This document shows positions 16,204 to 26,732 of a stretch of 64,000 bases of DNA, piece by piece (position 1 is the stretch's first letter; each line of letters opens with the position of its first letter). Made by a program: the position numbers and the translations under genes. The stretch covers positions 248,001 to 312,000 of the forward strand of contig NZ_FOAP01000004.1 of the NCBI RefSeq assembly GCF_900109545.1, written 5' to 3'. Under the pieces are notes generated by a model that was given only the letters and a program-made list of their open reading frames with translations, did not search any database and was not told the origin of the DNA. Origin of the DNA: Stigmatella aurantiaca. Its GTDB lineage: Bacteria > Myxococcota > Myxococcia > Myxococcales > Myxococcaceae.

Positions 16204-17840
16204 GGCCCAGCCTCCCGCGCCGTGGGGGGCGGCCGCACCTCTGCACCGAGGACCGCATGGATGTACCCGCGGCGGTCATAGAGGGATCGCGCCGTTGCGT
16301 TCGCGAGCTCCAATGTGGGCCCCGCCGCCAGTGTCAGCACTCCGCACGCGGCGAGGAGCGCCACCAAGGGCAGCCCCTCCGGCGCCCGGACCCGGGGAGG
16401 CGCGCGCTCCATCTCCCACCAGAAGGTCCGGATGCCTGTGCGCGTGAGCGCGATGAGGGTGAGCAGGCCGCAGCCCAGCAGCACGCCGGTGAACAGCCAG
16501 GCCCGTTGGGAGACAGGCGTGCTCCCTCCGCCTGGCCCGAGCGCCGCCGACAACATGCCCAGCTTGCCAATAAACGTGGGCAGGGGCGGCAGGCCCGAGG
16601 TGAGCAGCGTGCACACCATGAAGGCGATGCCCATCAGCGCGGTGGAAGCGGGGAACGGCAGGGCGACGAGCGGCTCCCCTTCGTCATCGAGGTTGACCTC
16701 CTGGTCCTTGAGCGTCGCGCTCAAGAAGGGCGCCTCGTCCACCACGGTCGCCCCCGCGCGCCAACGCTCGACGAGGTCGATGAGCAGGAAGAACGCGCTG
16801 GAGGCCAGCGTGGAGCTCACCAGGTAGAACACCGCGGAGCCGAGGACGGCCTCCTCGCCCAGCCCCAGCGCGGCCAGCAGCGTCCCGGCGGAGACCATCA
16901 CCCCTCCCGCCGCCTGGACCGCGAGCCGCTGAGAAGCGAGCATCCCCAGGGCCGCGAGCACCGCGGAGACCACCCCGAACACGAGCAGGCCGTCCGCGCC
17001 GAACCCCGCCAGCGGCCCCCCGGCGAACATCAGCGTCCACAGCCGCATCAGCGCGTAGACGCCGACCTTCGTGAGCACCGCGAACATCGCCGCCACGGGC
17101 GGAGTCGCCGACGCATAGGCGGGGACGAGCCAGAAGTTGAGAGGCCAGGCCGCCGCCTTGGCCAGGAACGCCACCGCGAGGATGGCGGCTCCCGCGTCGA
17201 TGAGGTGGCGGTTGGCCACGTCCCCCTCGGACAGGCGCGCCGAGAGCTCCGCCATGTTGAGCGTCCCCGTGACGCCGTAGATCATCGACACGCCGATGAG
17301 GAAGAGCGACGAGGCGGCGAGGTTCACCGCCACGTAGTGCACGCCCGCGCGGACCCGCGGCTTTCCGGAGCCATGCAGCAACAAGCCGTACGAGGCGGCG
17401 AGCAGGATCTCGAAGAAGACGAAGAGGTTGAAGACGTCCGCCGTCAGGAACGCGCCCGACAGCCCCATGAGCTGGAGTTGAAAGAGCGGGTGGAAGTGAA
17501 CGCCCGCACGGTGCCAGCGCGCCGAGGCGAAGGAGAGCGCGCAGGTCCCCAGGGTCCAGGTCAGCACCAGCATTCCCGCCGAGAGCCGGTCCACCGCCAG
17601 GGTAATCCCGAACGGCGCGGGCCAGTTGCCGGGCAGGTAGGCGACGGCGCCGTGGGTGTCCACCCATGAGAAGAGCGCCACCGAGATGGCGAGCCCCAGC
17701 AGCGCGGAGCTCATCCCCAGCAGCAGCTTGGCGGGGCGCTTGCCTTCGCCCAGCAGGATCATCACCGCCGCGATCAGCATGGGCAGGAGGATGGGGGCCA
17801 CCATCAAGTGAGGCATCAGGGCCTGGATGAGCGTGCTCAT
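16200..17840 (-). CDS. mrpD: Na+/H+ antiporter subunit D (MrpD/MnhD)
   Basis: This 546-residue polytopic protein is related to NuoM/NuoN proton channels. The family core is clear (FFEILLAASYGLLLHGSGKP, then VHYVAVNLAASSLFLIGVSM, LAKAAAWPLNFWLVPAYASA). The glutamate of VFFEILLA and the lysines of LAKAAAWP and VLTKVGVYALMRL are the residues expected in the proton path. The length is somewhat above the usual ~500; a hydrophilic insert near residues 365-400 (VDEAPFLSATLKDQEVNLDD) explains most of it. It overlaps both neighbouring genes by 4 bp. Confidence 0.93.
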   Translation of the reverse strand: MSTLIQALMPHLMVAPILLPMLIAAVMILLGEGKRPAKLLLGMSSALLGLAISVALFSWVDTHGAVAYLPGNWPAPFGITLAVDRLSAGMLVLTWTLGTCALSFASARWHRAGVHFHPLFQLQLMGLSGAFLTADVFNLFVFFEILLAASYGLLLHGSGKPRVRAGVHYVAVNLAASSLFLIGVSMIYGVTGTLNMAELSARLSEGDVANRHLIDAGAAILAVAFLAKAAAWPLNFWLVPAYASATPPVAAMFAVLTKVGVYALMRLWTLMFAGGPLAGFGADGLLVFGVVSAVLAALGMLASQRLAVQAAGGVMVSAGTLLAALGLGEEAVLGSAVFYLVSSTLASSAFFLLIDLVERWRAGATVVDEAPFLSATLKDQEVNLDDEGEPLVALPFPASTALMGIAFMVCTLLTSGLPPLPTFIGKLGMLSAALGPGGGSTPVSQRAWLFTGVLLGCGLLTLIALTRTGIRTFWWEMERAPPRVRAPEGLPLVALLAACGVLTLAAGPTLELANATARSLYDRRGYIHAVLGAEVRPPPTAREAGP

Positions 17841-18175
17841 GGCTCAGTGCCGTCCACATGGTCGGTCCCGGTCATCCCGCGTGAGGCCAGGATGATGACC
17901 AGGAGGAGCGCCGTCATCGCGAAGCTGATGACGATGGCTGTCAGCACGAGTGCCTGCGGAACCGGATCCGTGTAGTGCGCGAGGTCCGGCGGGACGCCGT
18001 CCGCGAGGATGGGCTCCTTGTTGATGGCCAGTCCGCCGATGCTGAAGATGAAGAGGTTGACCGCATAGGAGAGGAGCGACAGGCCGACGACAAGCTGGAA
18101 CGTGCGGGGCCGCAGCAGGAGCCAGACGCCCGAGCCAGTCAGGATGCCGATAGCGATCGCAAGCACCACCTCCAT
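17837..18175 (-). CDS. mrpC: Na+/H+ antiporter subunit C (MrpC/MnhC, NuoK-like)
   Basis: This 112-residue protein has three transmembrane segments and is related to NuoK. Its pattern includes GVWLLLRPRTFQLVVGLSLL, YAVNLFIFSIG and DPVPQALVLTAIVISFAMTA, all typical of MnhC. Its start shares one base with the stop of the A/B subunit and its stop overlaps subunit D by 4 bp. Confidence 0.93.
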   Translation of the reverse strand: MEVVLAIAIGILTGSGVWLLLRPRTFQLVVGLSLLSYAVNLFIFSIGGLAINKEPILADGVPPDLAHYTDPVPQALVLTAIVISFAMTALLLVIILASRGMTGTDHVDGTEP

Positions 18176-21066
18176 CAGTCACCTCCCGAGGCCCGGGGCG
18201 CGCGGATCGACTGGTGCGCGAGCGCCACGAGGATGAGCAGCGTGGAGCCCAGCACCAGGCAGAACACGCCCAGGTCGAAGGGCGTCGCGCTTCCGATGTG
18301 GATTTCACCCAGCACTGGCACGCTCAGATGGAAGGTGTGCGAGGTGAGGAGCGGATACCCGGCCACGAACGCCCCTGCGGCGGTGCCGAGCACCAACAGG
18401 AGCCCGGTGCCGATCAGCGCGCGCGGTGCGAGGCGCAGCCGCTGCTCGACCCACTCCGTCCCGGAGATGAGGTACTGGAGCAGAAAGCCCACGGACATCA
18501 CCAGCCCCGCCACGAACCCGCCGCCCGGCGCGTTGTGCCCACGCAGGAAGAAGAATGCCGCCACGACTCCCGAGACGGGCAGGAGCAGGCGGACCAGCAC
18601 CGCGGGGACCATCAGGTAGCCCACCGCCGTGTCACGCGCCTGGCGCGGGTTCACCAGATCCGTCTGCAGGTCCATGGGCAGCACCTGCTGCTGTGGCGGC
18701 AGTTCCATCACCTCGGGCGCCGGCCGGAAGCGCCGCAGGAGCGCGTAGACCGTGAGCGCGACGAGCGCCAGCACCACGCCCTCGCCGAAAGTGTCGAACC
18801 CGCGGAAGTCCACCAGCATCACGTTCACCACGTTGCGCCCGCCTCCGCCGCTCAAGGAGTGCTCGAGGAAGAAGGAGGTGCGCTCGGGGAGCTCGCGCGT
18901 CATCACCGCATAGGCAAGGAGCGCCATCCCGCAGCCTGCGCTCACCGCGATGATGAAGTCGCGGGCCCGCCGGGCCTGGGCAATCCGCCGGGTGTGCGCG
19001 TCGTACACGCCGCGAGCGGGCTCCCGCGCCGGAAGCCACCTGAGGCCCAGCAGGATGAGCAGCGTCGTCACCACTTCGACGGTGAGCTGGGTGAGCGCCA
19101 GGTCCGGCGCGGAGAACCAGATGAACGTGATGCAGCACACCGCGCCCGCGGTCCCCGAGAGCATGAGAGCGGCGAGCCGGTGAAACTTCGCCTGCCAGGC
19201 GGCTCCCACCGCCGCGGTGCCTCCGGCCACCCATAGCGCGATGAACACCGGCGAGAGCGGCACCAGCGGACGATCTCCCGGGCCGATGCCGCCCCACAGC
19301 GCCACGAAGCCCACCAGCAGCGTGACCAGCACCATCGCCATCAGCTGCCGCTGGAGACCCGCGGTGAGCAGCCAGCGGCGGATCCACCGGCTCGCCGCGG
19401 TAAGCCACGCCAGCAGCGACGTGAAGAGCCTCCCGCCGTCGAGCCGCCCCATGAAGCCGTCTGCGAGTCCCTCCCGCCCCGCCTCCCGCCGCCGGACGGC
19501 CCGGTACAACACCGTGCCACCGCCGAGCGCCAGCATGCTCATGAGGAGCGGAGGCGTGAAGCCATGCCAGAGCTTGAGGCTGTAGGGCGGGATCTGCCCG
19601 CCCACGACCTGCCAGGCCGCGGCCTTGAGGATGGGCCCAATCGACATCGCAGGCACGATGCCCACCACCAGGCACAGGAGGACCAGCACCTCCACGGGAG
19701 CCCGCATCCAACTGGGCGGCTCCTCCGGCACACGCGGGGTGTTCAGCTCACTGGCGGGCCCGAAGAACACCCTCACCACGAACCGGAGCGAGTAGGCGAC
19801 GCTGCCCATGCCCGCCAGGGTCGCCACGATGGGCAGGCCCCACTGGACGGCGGGGATGGCGTCGATGAAGACCGTCTCGGCGAAGAACATTTCCTTCGAC
19901 AGGAAGCCATTGAGCAGCGGGACTCCCGCCATCGCCGCGGTGGCCACCAGCGCGAGCGTGCCGGTGATGGGCATCAGGCGGAAGAGCCCCGACAGCCGGC
20001 GGATGTCCCGCGTCCCCGTCTCATGATCGATGATTCCCACCGCCATGAACAGCGATGCCTTGAAGGCCGCATGGTTCATGATGTGAAACACCGCCGCGAC
20101 CGCCGCGAGCGGGCTGTTAAGCCCAAGCAGCAGCACCACCAGCCCGAGGTGCGAGATGGTGGAGTATGCGAGCAGCCCCTTCAGGTCGCGCTGGAACAGC
20201 GCCGCCCACGCGCCGAGCAGCAGCGTGACGAGCCCCGCGGAGCCGGTGAGCCAGAACCAGGTCTCCGTTCCCGACAGCGCCGGCCACAGCCGCGCCAGCA
20301 GGAACACGCCCAGCTTCACCATGGCCGCCGAGTGCAGGTACGCCGACACGGGCGTCGGGGCCGCCATCGCGTTCGGGAGCCAGAAGTGAAAGGGGAACTG
20401 GGCGCTCTTGGTGAACGCGCCGACGAGGATGAGGCAGAGCGCCACCGGGTAGAGCGGGTGGGCCTTGATGGCCTGCGCGCTTCCAAGGACGGCATCCAGC
20501 TCGTAGCTTCCTGCCACGTGGCCGAGCGTCAGCAGCCCCGCGAGGAGGCTCAGGCCGCCCATGCCGGTGACCGTCAGCGCCATCCGGGCCCCGCGCTGGG
20601 CGTCCTTCCGCTGGTTCCAGTAGCCAATGAGCAGGAACGAGAAGAGGGAGGTCAGCTCCCAGAAGAAGGCAAGCTGCAGCAGGTTCCCCGAGAGGATCAC
20701 TCCCAGCATTGCCCCCATGAATGCCAGGAGGAAGGCGAAGAACCTCGGTACTGGATCCGACGGCGAGAGGTAGTACCGCGCATACAGCATCACCAGCGCG
20801 CCGATGCCCAGGACGAGCACGCAGAATGTCCACGAGAAGCCGTCGAGCCGCAGCACGAGGTGGAGCCCGAGCGAGGGTACCCACGAGAAGCGCTCGACCC
20901 GCAGGCCTCCGTCCTGAACGCTCGGGAAGTGGAGCGCCACGCCCACGAGGCCCACCAGCGCGGTGAGGCCCGAAAGCGCCGCTGCGCGGTTCCGGGCACT
21001 CGTGGGCAGCAGTGCCGCGATGACACCGGAAACCCAGGGAATGAGCAGAAGGGCAAGAAGTGGCAT
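18175..21066 (-). CDS. mrpA: Na+/H+ antiporter subunit A fused to subunit B (MrpA-B)
   Basis: This 963-residue protein is the large NuoL-like subunit with the MrpB domain fused at the C-terminus, as in PhaAB-type antiporters. The NuoL-like part shows FFWELTSLFSFLLIGYWNQR, FTKSAQFPFHFWLPNAMAAP and the Lys/His-rich AYSTISHLGLVVLLLG. An MrpA-type C-terminal extension follows (APDLALTQLTVEVVTTLLIL). The last ~145 residues are MrpB-like (RGHNAPGGGFVAGLVMSVGF). No separate mrpB gene exists in the operon, which agrees with the fusion. The ATG at 21066 begins a normal first membrane segment; a GTG at 21126 is in frame but would add 20 basic residues. Confidence 0.93.
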   Translation of the reverse strand: MPLLALLLIPWVSGVIAALLPTSARNRAAALSGLTALVGLVGVALHFPSVQDGGLRVERFSWVPSLGLHLVLRLDGFSWTFCVLVLGIGALVMLYARYYLSPSDPVPRFFAFLLAFMGAMLGVILSGNLLQLAFFWELTSLFSFLLIGYWNQRKDAQRGARMALTVTGMGGLSLLAGLLTLGHVAGSYELDAVLGSAQAIKAHPLYPVALCLILVGAFTKSAQFPFHFWLPNAMAAPTPVSAYLHSAAMVKLGVFLLARLWPALSGTETWFWLTGSAGLVTLLLGAWAALFQRDLKGLLAYSTISHLGLVVLLLGLNSPLAAVAAVFHIMNHAAFKASLFMAVGIIDHETGTRDIRRLSGLFRLMPITGTLALVATAAMAGVPLLNGFLSKEMFFAETVFIDAIPAVQWGLPIVATLAGMGSVAYSLRFVVRVFFGPASELNTPRVPEEPPSWMRAPVEVLVLLCLVVGIVPAMSIGPILKAAAWQVVGGQIPPYSLKLWHGFTPPLLMSMLALGGGTVLYRAVRRREAGREGLADGFMGRLDGGRLFTSLLAWLTAASRWIRRWLLTAGLQRQLMAMVLVTLLVGFVALWGGIGPGDRPLVPLSPVFIALWVAGGTAAVGAAWQAKFHRLAALMLSGTAGAVCCITFIWFSAPDLALTQLTVEVVTTLLILLGLRWLPAREPARGVYDAHTRRIAQARRARDFIIAVSAGCGMALLAYAVMTRELPERTSFFLEHSLSGGGGRNVVNVMLVDFRGFDTFGEGVVLALVALTVYALLRRFRPAPEVMELPPQQQVLPMDLQTDLVNPRQARDTAVGYLMVPAVLVRLLLPVSGVVAAFFFLRGHNAPGGGFVAGLVMSVGFLLQYLISGTEWVEQRLRLAPRALIGTGLLLVLGTAAGAFVAGYPLLTSHTFHLSVPVLGEIHIGSATPFDLGVFCLVLGSTLLILVALAHQSIRAPRASGGD

Positions 21067-21224
21067 CAGGAGGGGTGAGCGGGGGCGGATTGCGGCTTTG
21101 CGCCAGAATCTTCGGTCCCGTTGCACCCCACAAGGGGAAGAAAGGCGGCAAGCCGTCTGGTGGTGGGTGCGATACAGATCCCCCTGGACGGCTCTCGCGT
21201 GTGAGATGCCTGTAAAACGAGAAA

Positions 21225-21272
21225 GGGACGCGCCGGTGCCCGAAGGCAGTCCGGTGCGTCCCTTCCGGTGAA
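21225..21272 (-). repeat. 48-bp hairpin repeat, copy 2 (probable chitinase terminator)
   Basis: This copy differs from 10318-10365 at two positions. On the minus strand it lies about 50 bp after the chitinase stop, and its stem (GGGACGCACCGG / CCGGCGCGTCCC) is followed by TTTCTCGTTTT, so here it fits an intrinsic terminator well. Confidence 0.7.
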
Positions 21273-21319
21273 GCAGGGGAGAGAGGGGCGGAGAGTCCGC
21301 CCCTCTTCCTCAGGTGGGT

Positions 21320-23329
<2,010 letters not shown>

Positions 23330-23782
23330 GTGGTGACACTCCTTTGGCGAAGCCAAGCGCCCACTTCGGGACTGCCATCTGCCGTGCGTCACGCGGCACG
23401 TAGCTGGTATTAGAGTGGACTGCTTCCTTGTACTGATAAGAATCGGGACTTCAATGAGAAAGTTGCGGACCCCGACACAAAAATTGGTGCCTCCCTGGAG
23501 GGCCTCCCAGGAAAGCACATGAAAATCAAAGACTTGAGCGGGAAGACCACTCAAATCCAGGGCTGCACCTTGTGGTCCTAAAATGGTGTTCTAGTGGTCA
23601 TATCCTGCCGCTGCGTGGGCCCCTTTTCGGCAAGGATGAAAGGTATTACTGGTTTTTTGTGGTACGGGCGGAATCATAAAAAAACGCCCTTCGGTGACGG
23701 GAAGGCAGCGCTATCCGGGGGTTGATGAATCACGGGGGCTCAGGTCATATCCGGAGGCCGGATTTTGACGGGATGGAGCCTG
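23330..23782. other. AT-rich divergent intergenic region
   Basis: This stretch separates the minus-strand chitinase from the plus-strand hydroxylase and is clearly less GC-rich than the genes around it. It probably carries both promoters, but I could not identify convincing -35/-10 pairs. Two short ORFs occur on the plus strand: 20 codons from 23519 with a good AGGAAAG site, and 29 codons from 23636 with no real ribosome-binding site. Neither is supported well enough to call a gene. Confidence 0.5.
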
Positions 23783-24511
23783 ATGAAAGACCCTCGAAGC
23801 GCGAGCCTCATGGCCATGAAGGACTGGGCCCACCGCAGTGGAATCAGTCCTTCTCAGCTCAGCCGGATCGAGGATGCGCTTACCGCCACGGAGGTGCAGG
23901 GCGCGCCCTACCAGAAGCCTGTCATTCTTTGCCGGGGGCTCGAGGCCAGGCCGTGGCATGACTCCAGCCAGTTCGGCTGGGTGCGCGGAATCGAGCAACG
24001 CTTCGCGGAGATCAAGGCCGAGCTGCTGAGCCAGTACGAGCGAATCGAGACCCACCCCGAGGCCAGCTCGCTCGCGCTCCGGGGCCAGTGGAACAGTTTC
24101 TACTTCTTCCACATGGGCCAGCGCTTCGACCAGAACCATGCCGCGTGCCCGGACACCGTCCGTGCGCTCTCGGAGGTGCCTGGGATCGAGACGGCGGGCA
24201 TGGCGTACTTCTCGGTGATGGCGCCGGGCACCCAGGTGAAGCCGCACTGTGGTTTCACCAATACCCGGATCCGGTGCCACCTGGGCCTGGTGGTGCCCCC
24301 GGACTGCGCGATGAGGGTCGGCGGCGAGACGCGGGGCTGGGAGGAGGGGAAGTGCTCGATCTTCGATGACTCGTTCGAGCACGAGGTTCGCAACGACTCG
24401 GACCGCTACCGGGCCGTGCTGCTCTTCGACACCTGGCATCCCGGTCTCAGTGAGATCGAACGCCAGGCGCTGACCTTCCTCATGTCCGCCTGGAGGGCTT
24501 TTCTCGCCTGA
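23783..24511 (+). CDS. aspartyl/asparaginyl beta-hydroxylase family oxygenase
   Basis: This 242-residue protein belongs to the Fe(II)/2-oxoglutarate Asp/Asn beta-hydroxylase family (PF05118). The iron ligands are visible: HCGFTNTRIRCHLGLVVPPD at about 154-173 and FDDSFEHEVRNDSDRYRAVL near 195-214, with the Arg expected to bind 2-oxoglutarate. The ATG at 23783 follows GGAG; an in-frame TTG at 23765 is an alternative. The gene sits at the outer edge of the lipopeptide locus, beside the racemase gene. Because adenylation domain 3 of the synthetase looks Asn-specific, this enzyme may make beta-hydroxy-Asn, free or carrier-bound. That assignment is inferred. Confidence 0.8.
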   Translation: MKDPRSASLMAMKDWAHRSGISPSQLSRIEDALTATEVQGAPYQKPVILCRGLEARPWHDSSQFGWVRGIEQRFAEIKAELLSQYERIETHPEASSLALRGQWNSFYFFHMGQRFDQNHAACPDTVRALSEVPGIETAGMAYFSVMAPGTQVKPHCGFTNTRIRCHLGLVVPPDCAMRVGGETRGWEEGKCSIFDDSFEHEVRNDSDRYRAVLLFDTWHPGLSEIERQALTFLMSAWRAFLA

Positions 24512-24527
24512 GCCACCGGCCGCCGCC

Positions 24528-25289
24528 TCAGCGGGAGATGAGCGTGGACATGCGGTTGGCCACCAGGAACAGGGGGTCGATGGACCGGAGCCGCTCTGGA
24601 GCCGGCTTCAGCTGCAAGTGCTTGGTGACGAGGTGAAACTCGGTGCAGCCGGCGATGAAGCCATTCACGCCGTAGCCCCCCTCGTGGACCAGCCGCGCGC
24701 ACAGCTCGGCCGCCTGGGCCACTTCGCCATGCTTCTTGAGCCGGTAGATGGCGCCGTGGAGCTCGTCCTGGTCCTTCTCGCTGGGCCAGACCAGGTAGGG
24801 CGCGGCCTGGCGCCAACGCTCACTGCGCTCGAAGATGCCCGCGTTGCGCGTGCCCCGGCTGGTGAGGAGCAGCCAGCGCTCCCCGGAGGCGATCACCTCG
24901 TCGAGCGCCAGATCCACCAGCGAGACGGTCAGGTCGCGCAGCGGCGCGGAGACCCGGTTGAGAAAGTGGTGCATGGTGATGCAGGCAATCACCACCCGGC
25001 GCGCACCGAGGTTCTGCATGCGGCGCAAGGAGAACTCGAGCCAGCGCGTGACCGGCTCTTCCTCCCCGCGGACGATCGCATCGGTGCGATCGGGCACGTT
25101 GGGATCCGACAGGAGCAAACAGGCGGGGGCCTCTTGCTCCACCTCGAACCGGTTCTCCTCGTAGAGCGTCTTCAGGAACTCGGCCGAGGCCAGAGGCCCC
25201 ATGCCTCCCACGATGCCAAGCAGGGCCTGGGGGGCAACGGGGGCATTCCATGAGTCCTTCAGGACGTGCTGTCCGCCGGCGTTGTCCAA
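24528..25289 (-). CDS. aspartate/glutamate racemase family protein
   Basis: This 253-residue enzyme belongs to the PLP-independent Asp/Glu racemase family. The N-terminal signature is LGIVGGMGPLASAEFLKTLY. The two catalytic cysteines are in RVVIACITMHH (about 101) and FIAGCTEFHLV (about 216). The first motif departs from the usual PCNTAH. The start is TTG at 25289 with a weak GAGAG upstream; no in-frame ATG precedes the first motif. The gene is convergent with the Asp/Asn hydroxylase and divergent from the glycosyltransferase. In this setting it could supply a D-amino acid to a synthetase that has no epimerisation domain. The true substrate is not shown by sequence. Confidence 0.8.
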   Translation of the reverse strand: MDNAGGQHVLKDSWNAPVAPQALLGIVGGMGPLASAEFLKTLYEENRFEVEQEAPACLLLSDPNVPDRTDAIVRGEEEPVTRWLEFSLRRMQNLGARRVVIACITMHHFLNRVSAPLRDLTVSLVDLALDEVIASGERWLLLTSRGTRNAGIFERSERWRQAAPYLVWPSEKDQDELHGAIYRLKKHGEVAQAAELCARLVHEGGYGVNGFIAGCTEFHLVTKHLQLKPAPERLRSIDPLFLVANRMSTLISR

Positions 25290-25439
25290 GGTGTCTCTCG
25301 GTGAGCGTGCGGCGTCCTGGTGTCACGCCAGTCAGTTTAAGCCAGTAAAACATGATTATCGTGCCAGGGTTGGACGACGAAAACAAGAGAATTTTACACT
25401 GCGTCTGGTCTGCGCTGCCTGACGCGCGCGTGGAGTCCC

Positions 25440-26732
25440 ATGGCCACCATCCTGATTGCCCCCTTGCCGGTCCCGAGTCATGTCAATTCGAGCTTGCGGA
25501 TCGCCCGGTCGCTTCAGAAGAGAGGCCACCGGGTGATCTATCTGGGCATTCCGGAGATCGAGGAGGAACTCCGCGCCGAGGGGTTCGAGTTCAGTGCTGT
25601 GTTCGGGGACATTTTTCCCAGGGGGAAGATCGCGGAGCTGCGCGTGACTTCGGCGAAGCTGCGGGGCTTGCGCCTGCTGTGGTTCCTGCGCGGTCAGATT
25701 CGTGAAATCAACAAGGTGTTCCGGCGGATGGTGGAGGGCGAGCTCGATGAGCACTTCGCGCGGTTGCGCCCCGCGTTGCTCATCTGTGACGAGAAACTCC
25801 GCCACCTCTCGGTGATTGCGCACGGGCTCGGCATTCCCGTCCTGCAGCTGAACGGGACCATTCCGCCGGAGCTGATTCCGGCGAAGCCGGGGACACCGCG
25901 CGGCCCCGGCCGGGGCGATGTCATCCCGGGCGAGAAACTCCTGATGGCCCTCGGGCTCGTGCCCCGGCTGAACCCCACCTTGGTGCAGCTGGCGCGCAAG
26001 CACGGCTATCCCCTCAAGACCACCCCCAGAGGGCAGCCCGTGCTGGATCGCTCCCTTTCGCCTGAGCTTCTCCTCTGTCCACGGGAGTTCGCCGAGGTCG
26101 GCGGCCAGAGCGCGCCGGGCGAGTACCTCTACCTCGAGCCGTGCATCGATCTGGAGCGCCGCGAGGCCGAGTTTCCCTGGGAGCGCCTGCGCGATGACCG
26201 CCTGCTGGTCCTCTTCGCGCTGGGAACGCTCGCGGACGGCTCGAAGCTCAACCGGAGGCTCCTCGAAGCCGGGTTCGCGGCGGCCGCCCAGCGCCCCGAG
26301 TGGCAGTTCGTCATCGCGGTGGGCAGCACGGGCGATCCGGCGGCATTCAAGGTGCCGCCCAACGTGATCGCCGTGAAGGTCGCCCCCCAGCTGGGCCTGC
26401 TCCGGAAGGCGGCCGTGATGGTGAACCATGCGGGGACGAACAGCGTGAAGGAGTGCATCTACTTCGGTGTGCCCATGGTCTCGATTCCGCTGCAGTTCGA
26501 TCAGCCTGATATCGGGCGGCTCGTCGAACACCACGGCGTGGGCCGCACCCTTCCTCCCCCGGAGGTCACCGCGGACCGGCTGATCGCCGCCCTCGAGGAG
26601 GTGGTCCGCAACCCCGCATACAAACGTGCATGCGAGGCGCTGCGGCTCCACTTTCTCCAGGCAGAGGCCTCGTGGGGGGCCGCTGGCCCCATCGAGGAGT
26701 TCCTCACGCGGCGCACGGCGGCCCCTCTCTAA
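25440..26732 (+). CDS. UGT/MGT-type glycosyltransferase (GT1)
   Basis: This 430-residue GT-B enzyme belongs to the macrolide/UDP-glucuronosyl transferase group. The N-terminal acceptor domain opens with LIAPLPVPSHVNSSLRIARS. The C-terminal donor domain holds the UGT signature (APQLGLLRKAAVMVNHAGTN near 317-336, then GVPMVSIPLQFDQ). GGAG precedes the ATG. Its TAA overlaps the stop codon of the second synthetase by two bases, tail to tail. It most likely adds one sugar to the peptide or lipid part of the cluster product. No dedicated sugar-biosynthesis genes are in the window, so a common sugar nucleotide is likely (inference). Confidence 0.88.
   Translation: MATILIAPLPVPSHVNSSLRIARSLQKRGHRVIYLGIPEIEEELRAEGFEFSAVFGDIFPRGKIAELRVTSAKLRGLRLLWFLRGQIREINKVFRRMVEGELDEHFARLRPALLICDEKLRHLSVIAHGLGIPVLQLNGTIPPELIPAKPGTPRGPGRGDVIPGEKLLMALGLVPRLNPTLVQLARKHGYPLKTTPRGQPVLDRSLSPELLLCPREFAEVGGQSAPGEYLYLEPCIDLERREAEFPWERLRDDRLLVLFALGTLADGSKLNRRLLEAGFAAAAQRPEWQFVIAVGSTGDPAAFKVPPNVIAVKVAPQLGLLRKAAVMVNHAGTNSVKECIYFGVPMVSIPLQFDQPDIGRLVEHHGVGRTLPPPEVTADRLIAALEEVVRNPAYKRACEALRLHFLQAEASWGAAGPIEEFLTRRTAAPL

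Noticed and set aside
23672-23712. Hairpin plus T7 on the minus strand, resembling an intrinsic terminator
   Set aside because: The stem is short and imperfect, three bases separate it from the T-run, and no minus-strand gene ends just upstream; on the plus strand the run is of A residues.
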